A DNA stretch of 64,000 nt, from assembly GCA_902789325.1 (NCBI GenBank), contig CADANN010000004.1:124001-188000 (forward strand), in the 5' to 3' direction. The notes beneath the pieces were generated by a model. That model worked only from the letters and a program-made list of their open reading frames with translations. It had not been told where the DNA came from and did not search any database. The position numbers and the translations under genes are program-made. Origin of the DNA: an uncultured Spirochaetaceae bacterium (GTDB taxonomy: Bacteria; Spirochaetota; Spirochaetia; Treponematales; Treponemataceae). Shown piece after piece: positions 41,566 through 51,219 of this stretch. The number at the start of each line of letters is the position of its first letter. The stretch's first letter is position 1.

Positions 41566-43209
41566 TTAAATATTTTTAAGGAAGAAATCAATTTCTGTCC
41601 TTATTCTGTTTAAGAACGATTGATTTGTTGAAAACTGCCAGCCATCAGCGAAGTGTAAGTATAAATACTCACGCGGGGCGGCAGTTTTTTTTATTTCTTC
41701 TAATAAAGCTTCGCCTGTGAGTTCTGTGTTGCCGGTGAGAAGGTCTCGTAAGTGTTCAAGGGCGGAGTGTTCGGTTGCAAGAAAGTCTTTGATTTCATTA
41801 TCAAATGGATTGCTTCGGCCTTCGGCCACGCAATGACGTAACACAACTTCGTCATTGCGAGGAGCGTTAGCGACGAAGCAATCTATATCTTTATGTGGTA
41901 TATCAAGTTTTATTCCGCTTTCTCCAACATCAAAAAGGTTTTCTACATCCGCAAAGAAACTGTTGAACATAGCAGCATAGCTTTTTAATGTAACAGTGGT
42001 ATATAAAGTTTTGCCAGATTTGTCTATTATTTTATCTGAGCCGTAAGAGAAGGCTGCATTATAGTTTGCAACCGGCAAAAGTCTGGTATTGTTAGCAAGT
42101 CGAAGTGTATGTGCAAGTGCACCTTTCGTGTGTGTTATTCCAGACGAATAAGAAAAATCTAGTCCTGTGACATAAACTGGTATTGTATTATCTTTACGGA
42201 ATTTCAAAGCGTAATAAACGGCAGTTAGTCCTACAGAGCCAAAAGGTTTGTTTGCTGGTGGCAAAAAATCCTTTGATTTTAAGGAATCAAAAAAAGATCC
42301 ATCTGCATATTCTGTAAAGAAGAATGAAATATTAGCTGCTCCAGCTCGGTGTAAAATATTCGGAATCGAAGAAAGACCTGCAAATATATGAGTGCCTTTT
42401 GGCGTGCCTGTAAATGCTTTTATAATTACAGATTGAGCTTCTTCTACAAATACTCCGTCTGGTGTAATTCCGTTTTTTAATAAAGGCTGAAGGGCAGTGT
42501 CGACACAGAGAATAAAGTATTTTGATTGAATGTCATTGCAAGGAGCGTGGTGACGAAGCAATCCACTTAAAAAAGTCTGTGTGCTTTCGCCGGCTCCAAA
42601 AACAATAATCGGTTTATTAATGGAATTAAAATAGTCAGTAATAGGTTTTGAATCAGAAAGATAATGAAAGTTTTCAAAAAGATTTTTTGAGTAGCGTCGA
42701 CCAAAGCGGGTGAGGGTAATGCGGTTCTTCCAGAAGGTCATTACAGAATCTGTGCAGGCTGCAAAAAGCTTATTATAAAAATCAGAATTAAACTGAACGC
42801 CAGCAGACATATCAAGTCTTATTACACGCTTATATTTACCGGATTTTGCAAGTTCATAAAGTTTTAAGGGTAAAGCAGATAGTTCTGATGGTGCACACTC
42901 GATTAAGCCATCAGCTTTGAAGCCTTCTGCTTTATAAAAATCATAAAGCGCCTGTTCTGCTTCACACAAAACAATCTGGCAGTTTTCGGGAAGTTTATTT
43001 TTCAGTTCGTTAAGACCATAACCTAAAACGGGAGCGATACATAAAATAATTGTTCCAGGAATCAGATTAAGGTTTTCAACTGCGGTTATAATACTTTTAC
43101 TTGGATTATATTTTGAATAGAGAAGGTGTTCTTTGTATGAAACAGAAAAGCCCTGAGGCGTTTCGATTTTCTGAACGACACAGGGCTTTTGAATTATTAT
43201 TTCTTCCAA
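41566..43209 (-). CDS. Second Maf/DUF115-type protein, with repeat-derived insertions
   Basis: Protein of 547 aa, paralogous to the product of 26341-27948: it shares VFGAGESTQTFLS, ILCVDTALQPLLKNGITPDGV, GSVGLTAVYYA and VTGLDFSY. Two segments are translations of dispersed palindromes: LLRHHAPCNDIQ near residues 217-228 (42531-42564) and CFVANAPRNDEVVLRH plus the following 12 residues near 443-470 (41807-41883). The paralogue lacks both. The frame stays open, so they add surface loops and do not break the gene. The start is TTG 43209, 3 nt after the preceding stop and with no clear ribosome site, so translation probably relies on coupling. Likely a flagellin or surface glycosylation role, as inferred for Maf proteins. 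Confidence 0.78.
   Translation of the reverse strand: MEEIIIQKPCVVQKIETPQGFSVSYKEHLLYSKYNPSKSIITAVENLNLIPGTIILCIAPVLGYGLNELKNKLPENCQIVLCEAEQALYDFYKAEGFKADGLIECAPSELSALPLKLYELAKSGKYKRVIRLDMSAGVQFNSDFYNKLFAACTDSVMTFWKNRITLTRFGRRYSKNLFENFHYLSDSKPITDYFNSINKPIIVFGAGESTQTFLSGLLRHHAPCNDIQSKYFILCVDTALQPLLKNGITPDGVFVEEAQSVIIKAFTGTPKGTHIFAGLSSIPNILHRAGAANISFFFTEYADGSFFDSLKSKDFLPPANKPFGSVGLTAVYYALKFRKDNTIPVYVTGLDFSYSSGITHTKGALAHTLRLANNTRLLPVANYNAAFSYGSDKIIDKSGKTLYTTVTLKSYAAMFNSFFADVENLFDVGESGIKLDIPHKDIDCFVANAPRNDEVVLRHCVAEGRSNPFDNEIKDFLATEHSALEHLRDLLTGNTELTGEALLEEIKKTAAPREYLYLHFADGWQFSTNQSFLNRIRTEIDFFLKNI
41807..41883. repeat. Palindromic repeat inserted in frame in a Maf-type gene (full copy)
   Basis: A 77-nt element: GATTGCTTCG (41808-41817) pairs with CGAAGCAATC (41874-41883), and CGCAATGACG (41829-41838) pairs with CGTCATTGCG (41850-41859). 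Its right half matches copies at 42531-42564 and 59655-59688. Confidence 0.88.
42531..42564. repeat. Palindromic repeat inserted in frame in the same gene (half copy)
   Basis: TGTCATTGCAAGGAGC followed by GACGAAGCAATCC; a half element in the same orientation as the right half of the copy at 41807-41883, differing by a few bases and a 1-nt length change. Confidence 0.85.
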
Positions 43210-43212
43210 TTA

Positions 43213-44682
43213 CTATCTCAAAAAGTTCTGAAAGTAAACACTGATGAAATCGTTTGTGAGTTTATCACTTCCCATGATTGCTTCATTAGCAGCATCTTCA
43301 TCATAAGAAGAGAAGAGTGTAGGATTGATTTCATCATCTTCTGGAGTAGTTTCTGAAGTAAACTTAAGAACTACAACATTGTCACCTACTACAATTGGTT
43401 CTGAGATTTCGTTGAGACTAAGAGCAAATGCCTTGCTCAAGAAGTTCTCATTTGATTCTGCATTTGTAATTCCAGAATCACCAGCTTTGAACTGGCCCAA
43501 AACATCTACGTTACCGTAGTTCAGTGGGAATGGATCAAGAGAAGAAATCTTAGCACCAGTCTTATTTCCAGCAGCAGCAAAATCACCTGCTTTAGCTTCT
43601 TTGATGAAGTCGTTAGCTTTTACTGTAAAGTAATCTTCGATAATGCTCGCTTCGTAGTTTGAAATGTATGAAGAAACAACTCTCTGAATTGTCTCTGAAT
43701 CAAAATCAGGCTTTGTCATATCGTTTGCACATTTGAAAATTGAGAAGCCAGTGTTTGTCTGAATGATACCGCTTACTGCATCTTTTGCAAGGTCTGTGAT
43801 AGAAGCGAGGTCTTCTTTATTTTCAAGAATGTTTTCAATCTGATACTGATATGTATTTGTAAGTTTTCCTTCTGAGTTAGAATAATTCTTTTCTGAATAT
43901 TCTGTTACTGCATCTTCGAATGTAATTTCGTTATTTTCAAGACGTTTAGCAACTGTTTCAGCAGTTGATTTGTCTTCAACTGTGATAACGTACAAATCAT
44001 AGCTATTGAACTTTGCTTCATTCTGACGTGCAAACTTAAGTTTTTCATCAAGAGGGTAGTCGCTCATTGCAAAAGAAGCAACATCAAAGCCTCTCATATT
44101 TTTGTTTGCTTCAGAAAGGAAAGCCTGTTCTGCAGAAGATGACTTCAAACCGTAAAGGGCATCGTGATTAAATACTTCTGAAGTTGAACCAAAGTTGTCG
44201 TTGTAGAAGCGGTTTGCATACATGCGTGATGAAAGAGCGTTCTTAAGCTCAAGTTTTGCTTCTTCTGAAGCAGCCTTGTAAAGCTTAGAAGAGTAGTTTC
44301 CGTTTTCATCAGAGAAGTAAGGAATCATTTCACGAGTAACTGCAGATGCAGGAACTTCGTAACCACTCTTATCAACTGCTTCTGCATATGCATATTTCAT
44401 AACAGTTGCATTGAAAGCCTGAGAGAAAATCTGATAGTAAGCAGACTGATCAAGCTGCTGACCATACATCTGATACATCTGACCATACTGAGAAACATAT
44501 TCAGCAAAATCAGAACCCTGCTCATATTTGATTTCTTTTCCGTTGTATTTTCCGAAAACCGGAGTGTCTCCGCCCTGCTGGCGGCTTGCACGTCCTTCAA
44601 ATGCTGGAAGAACGACAAAACAGAATGCACAGATCAAAAGAATAATTAATGATCCGAGTGTGTAAACAGTATTTTTTTTCAT
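43213..44682 (-). CDS. PpiD/SurA-like membrane-anchored periplasmic chaperone
   Basis: Protein of 489 aa with an N-terminal membrane helix (residues 9-29). A SurA_N-type helical region follows (about 40-200), then a parvulin-like segment near residues 222-320 that includes NEITFEDAVTEYSEK and an AVSGIIQTNTGFSIFKC end, and a C-terminal helical part. It resembles PpiD, which helps outer-membrane proteins fold at the Sec exit. The parvulin domain looks weakly conserved, so isomerase activity is uncertain. The Maf-type gene follows 3 nt later on the same strand. Confidence 0.75.
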   Translation of the reverse strand: MKKNTVYTLGSLIILLICAFCFVVLPAFEGRASRQQGGDTPVFGKYNGKEIKYEQGSDFAEYVSQYGQMYQMYGQQLDQSAYYQIFSQAFNATVMKYAYAEAVDKSGYEVPASAVTREMIPYFSDENGNYSSKLYKAASEEAKLELKNALSSRMYANRFYNDNFGSTSEVFNHDALYGLKSSSAEQAFLSEANKNMRGFDVASFAMSDYPLDEKLKFARQNEAKFNSYDLYVITVEDKSTAETVAKRLENNEITFEDAVTEYSEKNYSNSEGKLTNTYQYQIENILENKEDLASITDLAKDAVSGIIQTNTGFSIFKCANDMTKPDFDSETIQRVVSSYISNYEASIIEDYFTVKANDFIKEAKAGDFAAAGNKTGAKISSLDPFPLNYGNVDVLGQFKAGDSGITNAESNENFLSKAFALSLNEISEPIVVGDNVVVLKFTSETTPEDDEINPTLFSSYDEDAANEAIMGSDKLTNDFISVYFQNFLR

Positions 44683-44767
44683 AATTATTTATCCTTTTTT
44701 TATGAAATAATATAGTAAAAATGATTAAATATTTTACCACATAATTTATATGAAGTCTAGTTTTAAA

Positions 44768-45847
44768 TTAGCGGCTTGTACTCAGCTTATTTTTTGCTTC
44801 GTATCTGGCAACTGCTTCTTCAATCAACAAATCAATAAGTTCAGGGAACTTAAGTCCTGTGTTGATTTCATTGAGGTAAACAGCCTTTGTTTCACGGTCA
44901 ATAAAGAAATCAACTCGTGAAAGACCTGTTGCATCCAGAACCTTGTAAGCTGCACATGCTGTCTTACGGATTTTTTCAAGATCATTTTCTGAAAGTTCTG
45001 CAGGAACAAGAAGATTTGCACCGTCAGGGTCATTGTATTTAGCATCAAAATCATAAAAATCATGATTTGGAACAATTTCGCCTGGAATATAAGCAACTAC
45101 GTCTTCAACATCGCTGTCTGCAGGGTAAGTAACTGAGTTTCCAGTAACGCTGCATTCAATTTCGCGGGCATTATTAAGAGATTTTTCTACAAGAATCTTG
45201 TCATCCCAATTGAAGGCTTCCATAATAGCAAACTGCAGTTCTTTACGGTCTTTTGCTTTTGAGGCGCCGTTAGAGCTTCCTGCACAGCAAGGTTTTACAA
45301 ACATAGGATAACCGAGTTCTTTTTCAGTTTCTTCGATAACTGCATCATAAACAACGCTGTCTAATACAACTGAACGTTTAATGCAAACATAAGGTACAAC
45401 CGGAAGGCCAACACTCTGCCAGATAAGCTTTGTCTTTTCCTTATCCATTGTAAGGGCAGAAGCAAGGGGAGTACAGCCGACATAAGGAATATCAGCCATT
45501 TCAAAAAGCCCCTGAATTGTTCCGTCTTCACCATAGGTTCCGTGAAGGGCAGGGAAAACTACATCAATATCTAATGGTTTGCCGCCTGCAAGAAAGGCAT
45601 TCTTCTTTCCTGCTGGAACAATAGTTACAGCATTACTTTCATCTTCTGTGATTGTAAGAACTGCTTTTGTATCTTTACAGATTCTTTCGTATTCAGATTC
45701 TGGCTGAAGGTACCATTTTCCAGCTTTTGTAATACCAATCAAAATAACTTTGTTTTCTTTTTTGATATTACTTGCAATTGCTGCTGCTGAAATCAAACTG
45801 ACTTCATGTTCTCCGGAACGACCGCCGTATATTACTGCTATGTTCAT
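44768..45847 (-). CDS. ddl: D-alanine--D-alanine ligase
   Basis: ATP-grasp ligase of 359 aa. The N-terminus has IAVIYGGRSGEHEVSLISA; substrate and ATP residues lie in HGTYGEDGTIQGL near 94 and in EINTGLKF near 331. That last motif normally reads NxxPGxT; here it is NTGLKF, an unusual substitution near the D-Ala site. A GGGGGA ribosome site precedes the ATG. It lies 5 nt after murE in one peptidoglycan operon. Confidence 0.92.
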   Translation of the reverse strand: MNIAVIYGGRSGEHEVSLISAAAIASNIKKENKVILIGITKAGKWYLQPESEYERICKDTKAVLTITEDESNAVTIVPAGKKNAFLAGGKPLDIDVVFPALHGTYGEDGTIQGLFEMADIPYVGCTPLASALTMDKEKTKLIWQSVGLPVVPYVCIKRSVVLDSVVYDAVIEETEKELGYPMFVKPCCAGSSNGASKAKDRKELQFAIMEAFNWDDKILVEKSLNNAREIECSVTGNSVTYPADSDVEDVVAYIPGEIVPNHDFYDFDAKYNDPDGANLLVPAELSENDLEKIRKTACAAYKVLDATGLSRVDFFIDRETKAVYLNEINTGLKFPELIDLLIEEAVARYEAKNKLSTSR

Positions 45848-45852
45848 TTTTT

Positions 45853-47619
45853 TTATTCCCCCTTTGTGTATCCCATCTCTTTTAATGCTTTTTTTGCCTC
45901 AGATATTTCATCATAAGGCATTGTATGATCTTTATAAATTATGCTGTTTTCGTGAGACTTTCCAAGAAGAAGAACAATGTCTCCTTTTTGTGCCATCTTG
46001 AAAGTTTCGCGGATTGCCTGTGGTCTGTCATGGATGATAAAAAGATTTTCACCCATAACTTTTCCTTCTTTAAGCGAGCCTTCTGCAATCATCTTTAGAA
46101 GTTCTACAGGATCTTCGCCACGTGGATCTTCATCTGCAAGAATAACTGTATCGCAGAAGCGGGCGGCAATCTGTCCCTGAAGAGGACGTTTTGTAAGATC
46201 ACGTTCTCCTCCACTACCAAACAATGCAAAGATTCGACCGTTACAGCGTTTTCTAAGCGGCGGGAAGATTGTCTCAAAACTTGAAGGTGTGTGTGCATAA
46301 TCTACAATCAATTCAAATGGCTGACCTTCATCAATTACAGTCATGCGACCTTTGATAGGTGTGAGCTGTTGAATAAGAGCGGCAAGTTCTTCAAAAGTCT
46401 TGCCGGTTACGCTGCTAACAGCTGTAATTGCTGCCATCAGATTATATGCATTGAATGCGCCTGGCAGGCTTGCTTTTATTTCAAAATGTGAATGTGGACG
46501 AGGCTGTACCGGATCATAATTTTCCGGGTAAGTTGCATCAAGTCCATCTGCATCAACATCAAAATTGAGTCCGTAAGTTGCAGATGCAATATTACGGGCT
46601 GTCATATAACGGAGATTATCTGGAATTGGTGGGAGTGGGGTAGCACTGCTTCCACTTTCTGCTGCTGCCTTTCCAGCCTTTCCTTCTGTTGTAAAGCCAT
46701 ATACCGGATGATTTGTAGCTTCCATAAAGAATGTTGCAGAAGGATCTTCCAGATTTACAATTCCAATTGAATTGATTTTCTGTTTGATGCCGGCAATTGT
46801 TTTTGTATGATTATGCTTATCCAATGCGCGGAAAAGATTTGCCTTGTCATTGCGGTAGGTTTCAAAGTTTTTGTGGAACTCAAGATGTTCAAGAGTTACG
46901 TTCATAAATACGCCGCAGTCAAAAAGAATGTTACCGCAGCGGTTGAGCTTTGTAGAAAGTCCATGAGATGAAGTTTCAACAACAGCATACTTACAGCCGT
47001 TTTCAAGCATTTCATTCAAATGATGCTGAATGATTGGTGCTTCTGGAGTTGTCTGATGCTGTGGATTGGGAAGTGCATCTCCACCAAAGGAATATTCAAC
47101 AGTAGAAATAAAACCTGCTTTTTCACCAGCGGCTCTGAGAAGCTGCCAGATAAAGCTCACAGTACTTGATTTCCCTTCTGTACCTGTAACTCCGATTACA
47201 ATAAGGCGTTCACTTGGATTATCATAAAAGCTTGAAGAAAGAGGAGCCATTGCAAAACGTGCATCCGGGACATTTATGAGTGCTGGAGCAAATTTATGTG
47301 CGTCATCAGAAATAGCATTATCTATTGTGCGCTTAATGATTGCTTCTGCGACATCTTTTTTCTGGGCAGGAGTGAGTTGGCCCTGAAAAACAACCGCATT
47401 TGCGCCGGCAAGAATAGCCTGCTCAATGTAGTTGTTGCCGTCTGTATGTGTACCAGGCAGTGCAAAAAATAACGAATCCTTTGTTACTTCGCGTGAATCA
47501 AATACAAGGTTCGAAATCCGTATATTATTAATTTCAGATAAATCTGTAATTTTACTTCCGTCAGCTGCAACAACTGTGTTTGTAAAAGCCGGCAGAATCT
47601 GTGAAAGTTGTTTTGTCAT
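45853..47619 (-). CDS. murE: UDP-MurNAc-tripeptide synthetase
   Basis: Mur ligase of about 588 aa, longer than most because of two inserts (near residues 330-350 and 375-410). The ATP loop is GVTGTEGKSSTVSF near 152-165; VETSSHGL and GSGGERDLTKRP follow. The motif that selects meso-diaminopimelate normally reads DNPR; here it is DEDPRGEDP, lacking the Asn. Treponemes studied so far carry ornithine at this position, which would fit. I chose ATG 47619; the longer frame runs over the promoter. The -10 box sits 6 nt from the ATG, so the mRNA is probably leaderless. Confidence 0.92.
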   Translation of the reverse strand: MTKQLSQILPAFTNTVVAADGSKITDLSEINNIRISNLVFDSREVTKDSLFFALPGTHTDGNNYIEQAILAGANAVVFQGQLTPAQKKDVAEAIIKRTIDNAISDDAHKFAPALINVPDARFAMAPLSSSFYDNPSERLIVIGVTGTEGKSSTVSFIWQLLRAAGEKAGFISTVEYSFGGDALPNPQHQTTPEAPIIQHHLNEMLENGCKYAVVETSSHGLSTKLNRCGNILFDCGVFMNVTLEHLEFHKNFETYRNDKANLFRALDKHNHTKTIAGIKQKINSIGIVNLEDPSATFFMEATNHPVYGFTTEGKAGKAAAESGSSATPLPPIPDNLRYMTARNIASATYGLNFDVDADGLDATYPENYDPVQPRPHSHFEIKASLPGAFNAYNLMAAITAVSSVTGKTFEELAALIQQLTPIKGRMTVIDEGQPFELIVDYAHTPSSFETIFPPLRKRCNGRIFALFGSGGERDLTKRPLQGQIAARFCDTVILADEDPRGEDPVELLKMIAEGSLKEGKVMGENLFIIHDRPQAIRETFKMAQKGDIVLLLGKSHENSIIYKDHTMPYDEISEAKKALKEMGYTKGE

Positions 47620-47625
47620 TCTTCC

Positions 47626-47664
47626 ATTATATATGTTTGCGAGGAAATGGAAAAGTGTTATAAT
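47626..47664. promoter_or_regulatory. Divergent murE/queD promoters, both leaderless
   Basis: Minus strand: TATAAT (47626-47631), exactly 6 nt before the murE ATG. Plus strand: TATAAT (47659-47664), exactly 6 nt before the queD ATG; TTGCGA (47637-47642) with a 16-nt spacer can be its -35. The 51-nt space between the start codons holds both promoters. Confidence 0.75.
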
Positions 47665-47670
47665 GCACAT

Positions 47671-48075
47671 ATGTTTGAAGTAAGAGTTACTGCGGATTTT
47701 GCGGCCGCACATTTTTTAAGAGATTACAACGGCAAGTGTGAGAATCTCCACGGCCACAATTATAAAGTTTATGCTCATGTAAAAGGTCCTCAATTGAACG
47801 AGGGTGGAATGCTTTTGGATTTCAGTAAATTGAAGGCAGCTTTACGTCAGGTTTGCAAAGAACTGGATCACACTAATTTGAATGACCTTGCTGTTTTTGA
47901 TCAGAACCCGAGTGCAGAACGCATTGCAATGTATATTTACAATGGAATTATTGAAATCCTAAAAAAAGAAGGACTGGATTTGTCTTACCAGAAAGATAAG
48001 AAAACTCCAGCCCTTTATGCGGTTGATGTTTTTGAAACAGAAACATCAAGAGCCCGTTACCGGGTTGATGAATAA
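47671..48075 (+). CDS. queD: 6-carboxytetrahydropterin synthase (QueD/PTPS family)
   Basis: Protein of 134 aa. The zinc-binding histidines are in DFAAAHFL (His near 12) and ENLHGHNYKV (near 26-28); DHTNLND carries the catalytic region and ETSRARYRV the C-terminal strand. QueD makes 6-carboxy-tetrahydropterin from dihydroneopterin triphosphate for queuosine; the PTPS family also includes biopterin enzymes. I chose ATG 47671 because the upstream frame has no homology and runs over the -10 box. No ribosome site is seen. Confidence 0.88.
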   Translation: MFEVRVTADFAAAHFLRDYNGKCENLHGHNYKVYAHVKGPQLNEGGMLLDFSKLKAALRQVCKELDHTNLNDLAVFDQNPSAERIAMYIYNGIIEILKKEGLDLSYQKDKKTPALYAVDVFETETSRARYRVDE

Positions 48076-48097
48076 TAATTCTTTGAATGAGTCTGGC

Positions 48098-50239
48098 TTA
48101 TACCCGGAATTTATCTATCTGACTTCCAATCTCGTCAATAGACAACTTCATTTTGTCTGAAATTTCACGGAGTGATAGGCCTGTCTCTTTAATTTTTCTT
48201 GCACCCTCTGTCATTTCATCAACAGAGGTCTGCATAATTCCAGTAGTATCCTGCAGATTTTTAACTTCTTCCAGAATAGCCTTGTTGCCCTGAGACATTT
48301 CTACACTGGCAGTTTTGACTTCAATTGTAGAATCATTCATGGCATGAAGTGCGTTGGAAATCTGCATGGAACCAGTATTTTGTTCTTCCATCGCAGCCTG
48401 AATCTGATGAACCAGCTGCTCTGTATCTGTAATTTTGCTTGTTACAGACTGGAAGGCTTTGCTTGATTCTTCTGAGGCTGAAACTACGTTGTCGATTGAA
48501 GACTTTATGCTATTTAACTGGTCTCCAATTGTTTTTGACTGAGAAGAAGAAGTTTCTGAAAGTTTACGAATTTCATCTGCAACTACAGAGAAGCCTTTTC
48601 CAGCCTCTCCAGCATGTGCAGCCTCAATTGCAGCATTCATGGCAAGAAGATTGGTCTGTTCCGCGATGGCAGCAATTGCAGAGTTTGCGTCCTGGAGAGT
48701 TTCACTCTGATTTTTGATGTCTTCAATAATAGTATTTACATTTAATTGAAGCTGAATACCAGATTGTGCTGAATTTGCAAGTCCATCAAAAGAAGAGGTC
48801 ATTTTTTCCATAGAAACATTTACAGATTTGATGTTTCCAATCATCTGTTCAATAGCCGCAGAAGCATCAGAAACTTCTGAAGATTGTTTTTCAATCATAT
48901 GACCAAGAGATTCAATATTACTAGCAATTTCGTTTACAGCACCTGCAGTCTGCTGAACTGAATTTGACTGGTTATTAATCTGCATATGAACAGAGTCAAT
49001 GCTGGAAAGAATGTTTTCAATTGAAGTAGCGGTGTTCATTGTAGAAGAATCTAGTGATACTCCAGCATTGCCAAGCGTGTCTCTGGATTTTTTTACCTGA
49101 GAAATGATAGTCTGCAGCTTTTCTGTAAAATTATTAAAGCCGGTAACAACTTCGCCAATTTCATCATTCAGTTTGATGTCAATTCGTTTTGTAAGGTCAG
49201 CATCACCTGTTGCAATATCATTAATTGTTGTTTTTACGAAGCCAAGCGGTTTTATAAGAATAGAAACAAGAATCCAGATTGCAAACACTACAATAATAAT
49301 TGCAACTATAATTGATACAAAAATTATCATTGTGATTCTGGAAAGACTGTCATAGTATTCTTTATAAGGTGCAGCGCATAAAACTGCCCAGCCGCTTTCA
49401 TCTCCTACCGAGGTATAAGAAACAACCATCTTTTCATTCGATACAGGGTCAGTAACAATTTCAAATCCAGATTTTCCTGCAATTACAGAATCCATCATTA
49501 TATTCCATGGTGTTTTTGGAGCATCTGAATCTGCTATAGCAGCACTTCCATTTTCCTGAATAGCGCTAATATCTTCCTGGCTGAGTCCATCATAGGTAGT
49601 TGGTCCAATTGTCATTCCAGATGTTGTTGAGATAATTCTCGGGTGTGATTTTTTTCCAATTAAAATTGATTCTGAAAGATTATATACATCTGAGCCGTTT
49701 ACAATAGCAGATAAGATTCCAACTGCTTTATTTTTATTATTAATGCTATAGACTGGAATACAATAGAACATGATGGTTTCATCAGAACCGCCTTCCATCA
49801 TAAAACTTTTTGGAAGAGGGTCGATTACTACTCTTTTTCCCGAAATTGTCTGAATAAAAAAATCAATCTGGGATACATCAACATATTCTCCGTCTGGACG
49901 TATACAAATACCTTTATCACTGTAAAAGGCCAGATTTTCAAAATGAGAGGGATTTGATTTAACTATTGCTTCAAGCTGGGCTGTTTTATCTTCCAGTGAA
50001 ATATTTTCATCTCGAACAAAAGGCAGTGAAGCAATTGATTCCAAAAGATAGAATTCTTTTTTATTTACATCCTGAAGAATTTTTGCTGATTTTTCAGCAT
50101 TTAATTCCATGATTTGTTCTGTATTTTTTGAAATAGAAAGTGCAAGTTCTTTTCGAGCTATAAGTCCAACAGCAATAACTGCGAGATTTATTAAAAGCAC
50201 AACAAAGATAATCATTTTAAATTTTAGACTTAATCTCAT
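48098..50239 (-). CDS. Methyl-accepting chemotaxis protein with Cache sensor
   Basis: Receptor of about 713 aa: first membrane helix (9-28), a periplasmic double-Cache-type domain (about 35-275), second helix near 288-320, a HAMP domain, and the coiled-coil signalling domain. The hairpin tip has [30 protein letters not shown] in part, the site of CheA/CheW contact. The ligand is unknown. I chose ATG 50239, since the frame from TTG 50251 includes the GGAGG ribosome site itself. Monocistronic, convergent with queD. Confidence 0.94.
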   Translation of the reverse strand: MRLSLKFKMIIFVVLLINLAVIAVGLIARKELALSISKNTEQIMELNAEKSAKILQDVNKKEFYLLESIASLPFVRDENISLEDKTAQLEAIVKSNPSHFENLAFYSDKGICIRPDGEYVDVSQIDFFIQTISGKRVVIDPLPKSFMMEGGSDETIMFYCIPVYSINNKNKAVGILSAIVNGSDVYNLSESILIGKKSHPRIISTTSGMTIGPTTYDGLSQEDISAIQENGSAAIADSDAPKTPWNIMMDSVIAGKSGFEIVTDPVSNEKMVVSYTSVGDESGWAVLCAAPYKEYYDSLSRITMIIFVSIIVAIIIVVFAIWILVSILIKPLGFVKTTINDIATGDADLTKRIDIKLNDEIGEVVTGFNNFTEKLQTIISQVKKSRDTLGNAGVSLDSSTMNTATSIENILSSIDSVHMQINNQSNSVQQTAGAVNEIASNIESLGHMIEKQSSEVSDASAAIEQMIGNIKSVNVSMEKMTSSFDGLANSAQSGIQLQLNVNTIIEDIKNQSETLQDANSAIAAIAEQTNLLAMNAAIEAAHAGEAGKGFSVVADEIRKLSETSSSQSKTIGDQLNSIKSSIDNVVSASEESSKAFQSVTSKITDTEQLVHQIQAAMEEQNTGSMQISNALHAMNDSTIEVKTASVEMSQGNKAILEEVKNLQDTTGIMQTSVDEMTEGARKIKETGLSLREISDKMKLSIDEIGSQIDKFRV

Positions 50240-50378
50240 TTTTTCCTCCAATAATATAAACTATATTTTACACCCCATTTTTAAAAAATAAAAGAAAAAT
50301 AAAAATTTGTTATAAAATCAGAAAAAACGAGAAAATATGGAAATGAGAAATGTGAATGTAGTCAGAAAAACTTAAGTA

Positions 50379-51143
50379 CTAAAGTCGGACAGGAACACCG
50401 CTTCTGTTCAGTTCATCTTTTATCTGACCTACAGTGTAAGTGCCGTTATGAACCATGCTGGCTACAAGGGCTGCGTCTGCTTTTCCTTCAGTGAGGGCTT
50501 CTGCCAGGTGAGCAGGGGTTCCGCCACCGCCAGATGCAATTACTGGAACCGGAACATTTTCGGAAATAAGGCGGGTAAGTTCAATATCATAACCGTTCTT
50601 AGTTCCATCGGCATCCATTGAGTTCAAAACAATTTCGCCGGCGCCAAGTTCAACTCCGCGCTTAGCCCATTCAAGAGCATCCAGACCAGTGTCGACGCGG
50701 CCACCGTTGATTGTAGTGCCGAATCCGCTTGGCTTTGTAGGGTCGCGGCGTACATCCATTCCAAGGACAATAGACTGACTGCCGAATACCTTTGCGCCTT
50801 CTGTAATAAGACCGGGGTTGCGGACAGCCTGTGAGTTCAAAGAAACCTTTTCTGCTCCGGCAAGAATTGTCGAGCGGATATCTTCGATTGTTCCGATTCC
50901 ACCGCCTACACAGAATGGAATGAAAACCTGCTGGGCAACGCGGGAAATTAAATCAAGAATAGGGCCACGGCCTCGGGCAGAAGCTATGATATCATAAAAT
51001 ACCAGCTCATCTACGCCCTGGCGGTAATATTCAGCAGCCATTTCAACCGGGTCGCCGATGTCTATATTATTCTGAAACTTAACACCCTTTGTAGTGCGTC
51101 CGTCCTTTACGTCCAGACAAATTATAATTCGTTTTTTTAGCAT
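50379..51143 (-). CDS. hisF: Imidazole glycerol phosphate synthase, cyclase subunit
   Basis: TIM-barrel cyclase of 254 aa. IIICLDVKDGRTTKGVKF carries the catalytic Asp11, GGGIGTIEDI and ASGGGGTPAHLAEA are phosphate-binding loops, and VLNSMDADGTKNGYD is conserved. It uses ammonia from HisH to form the imidazole ring and AICAR. It lies downstream of hisH with a 75-nt gap filled by a double palindromic repeat. No other his genes are in the window. Confidence 0.96.
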   Translation of the reverse strand: MLKKRIIICLDVKDGRTTKGVKFQNNIDIGDPVEMAAEYYRQGVDELVFYDIIASARGRGPILDLISRVAQQVFIPFCVGGGIGTIEDIRSTILAGAEKVSLNSQAVRNPGLITEGAKVFGSQSIVLGMDVRRDPTKPSGFGTTINGGRVDTGLDALEWAKRGVELGAGEIVLNSMDADGTKNGYDIELTRLISENVPVPVIASGGGGTPAHLAEALTEGKADAALVASMVHNGTYTVGQIKDELNRSGVPVRL

Positions 51144-51157
51144 ATATTAGACTCCAC

Positions 51158-51219
51158 GTCATGCTGAACTTGTTTCAGCATCTTTCCAAATAGACCCCGA
51201 ATCAAGTTCGGGGTGACAC
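51158..51219. repeat. Double GTCAT-edged palindrome between hisH and hisF
   Basis: ATGCTGAA (51161-51168) with TTCAGCAT (51174-51181), and ACCCCGAA (51194-51201) with TTCGGGGT (51207-51214). It ends in GTGACAC at the hisH stop codon. Confidence 0.85.
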
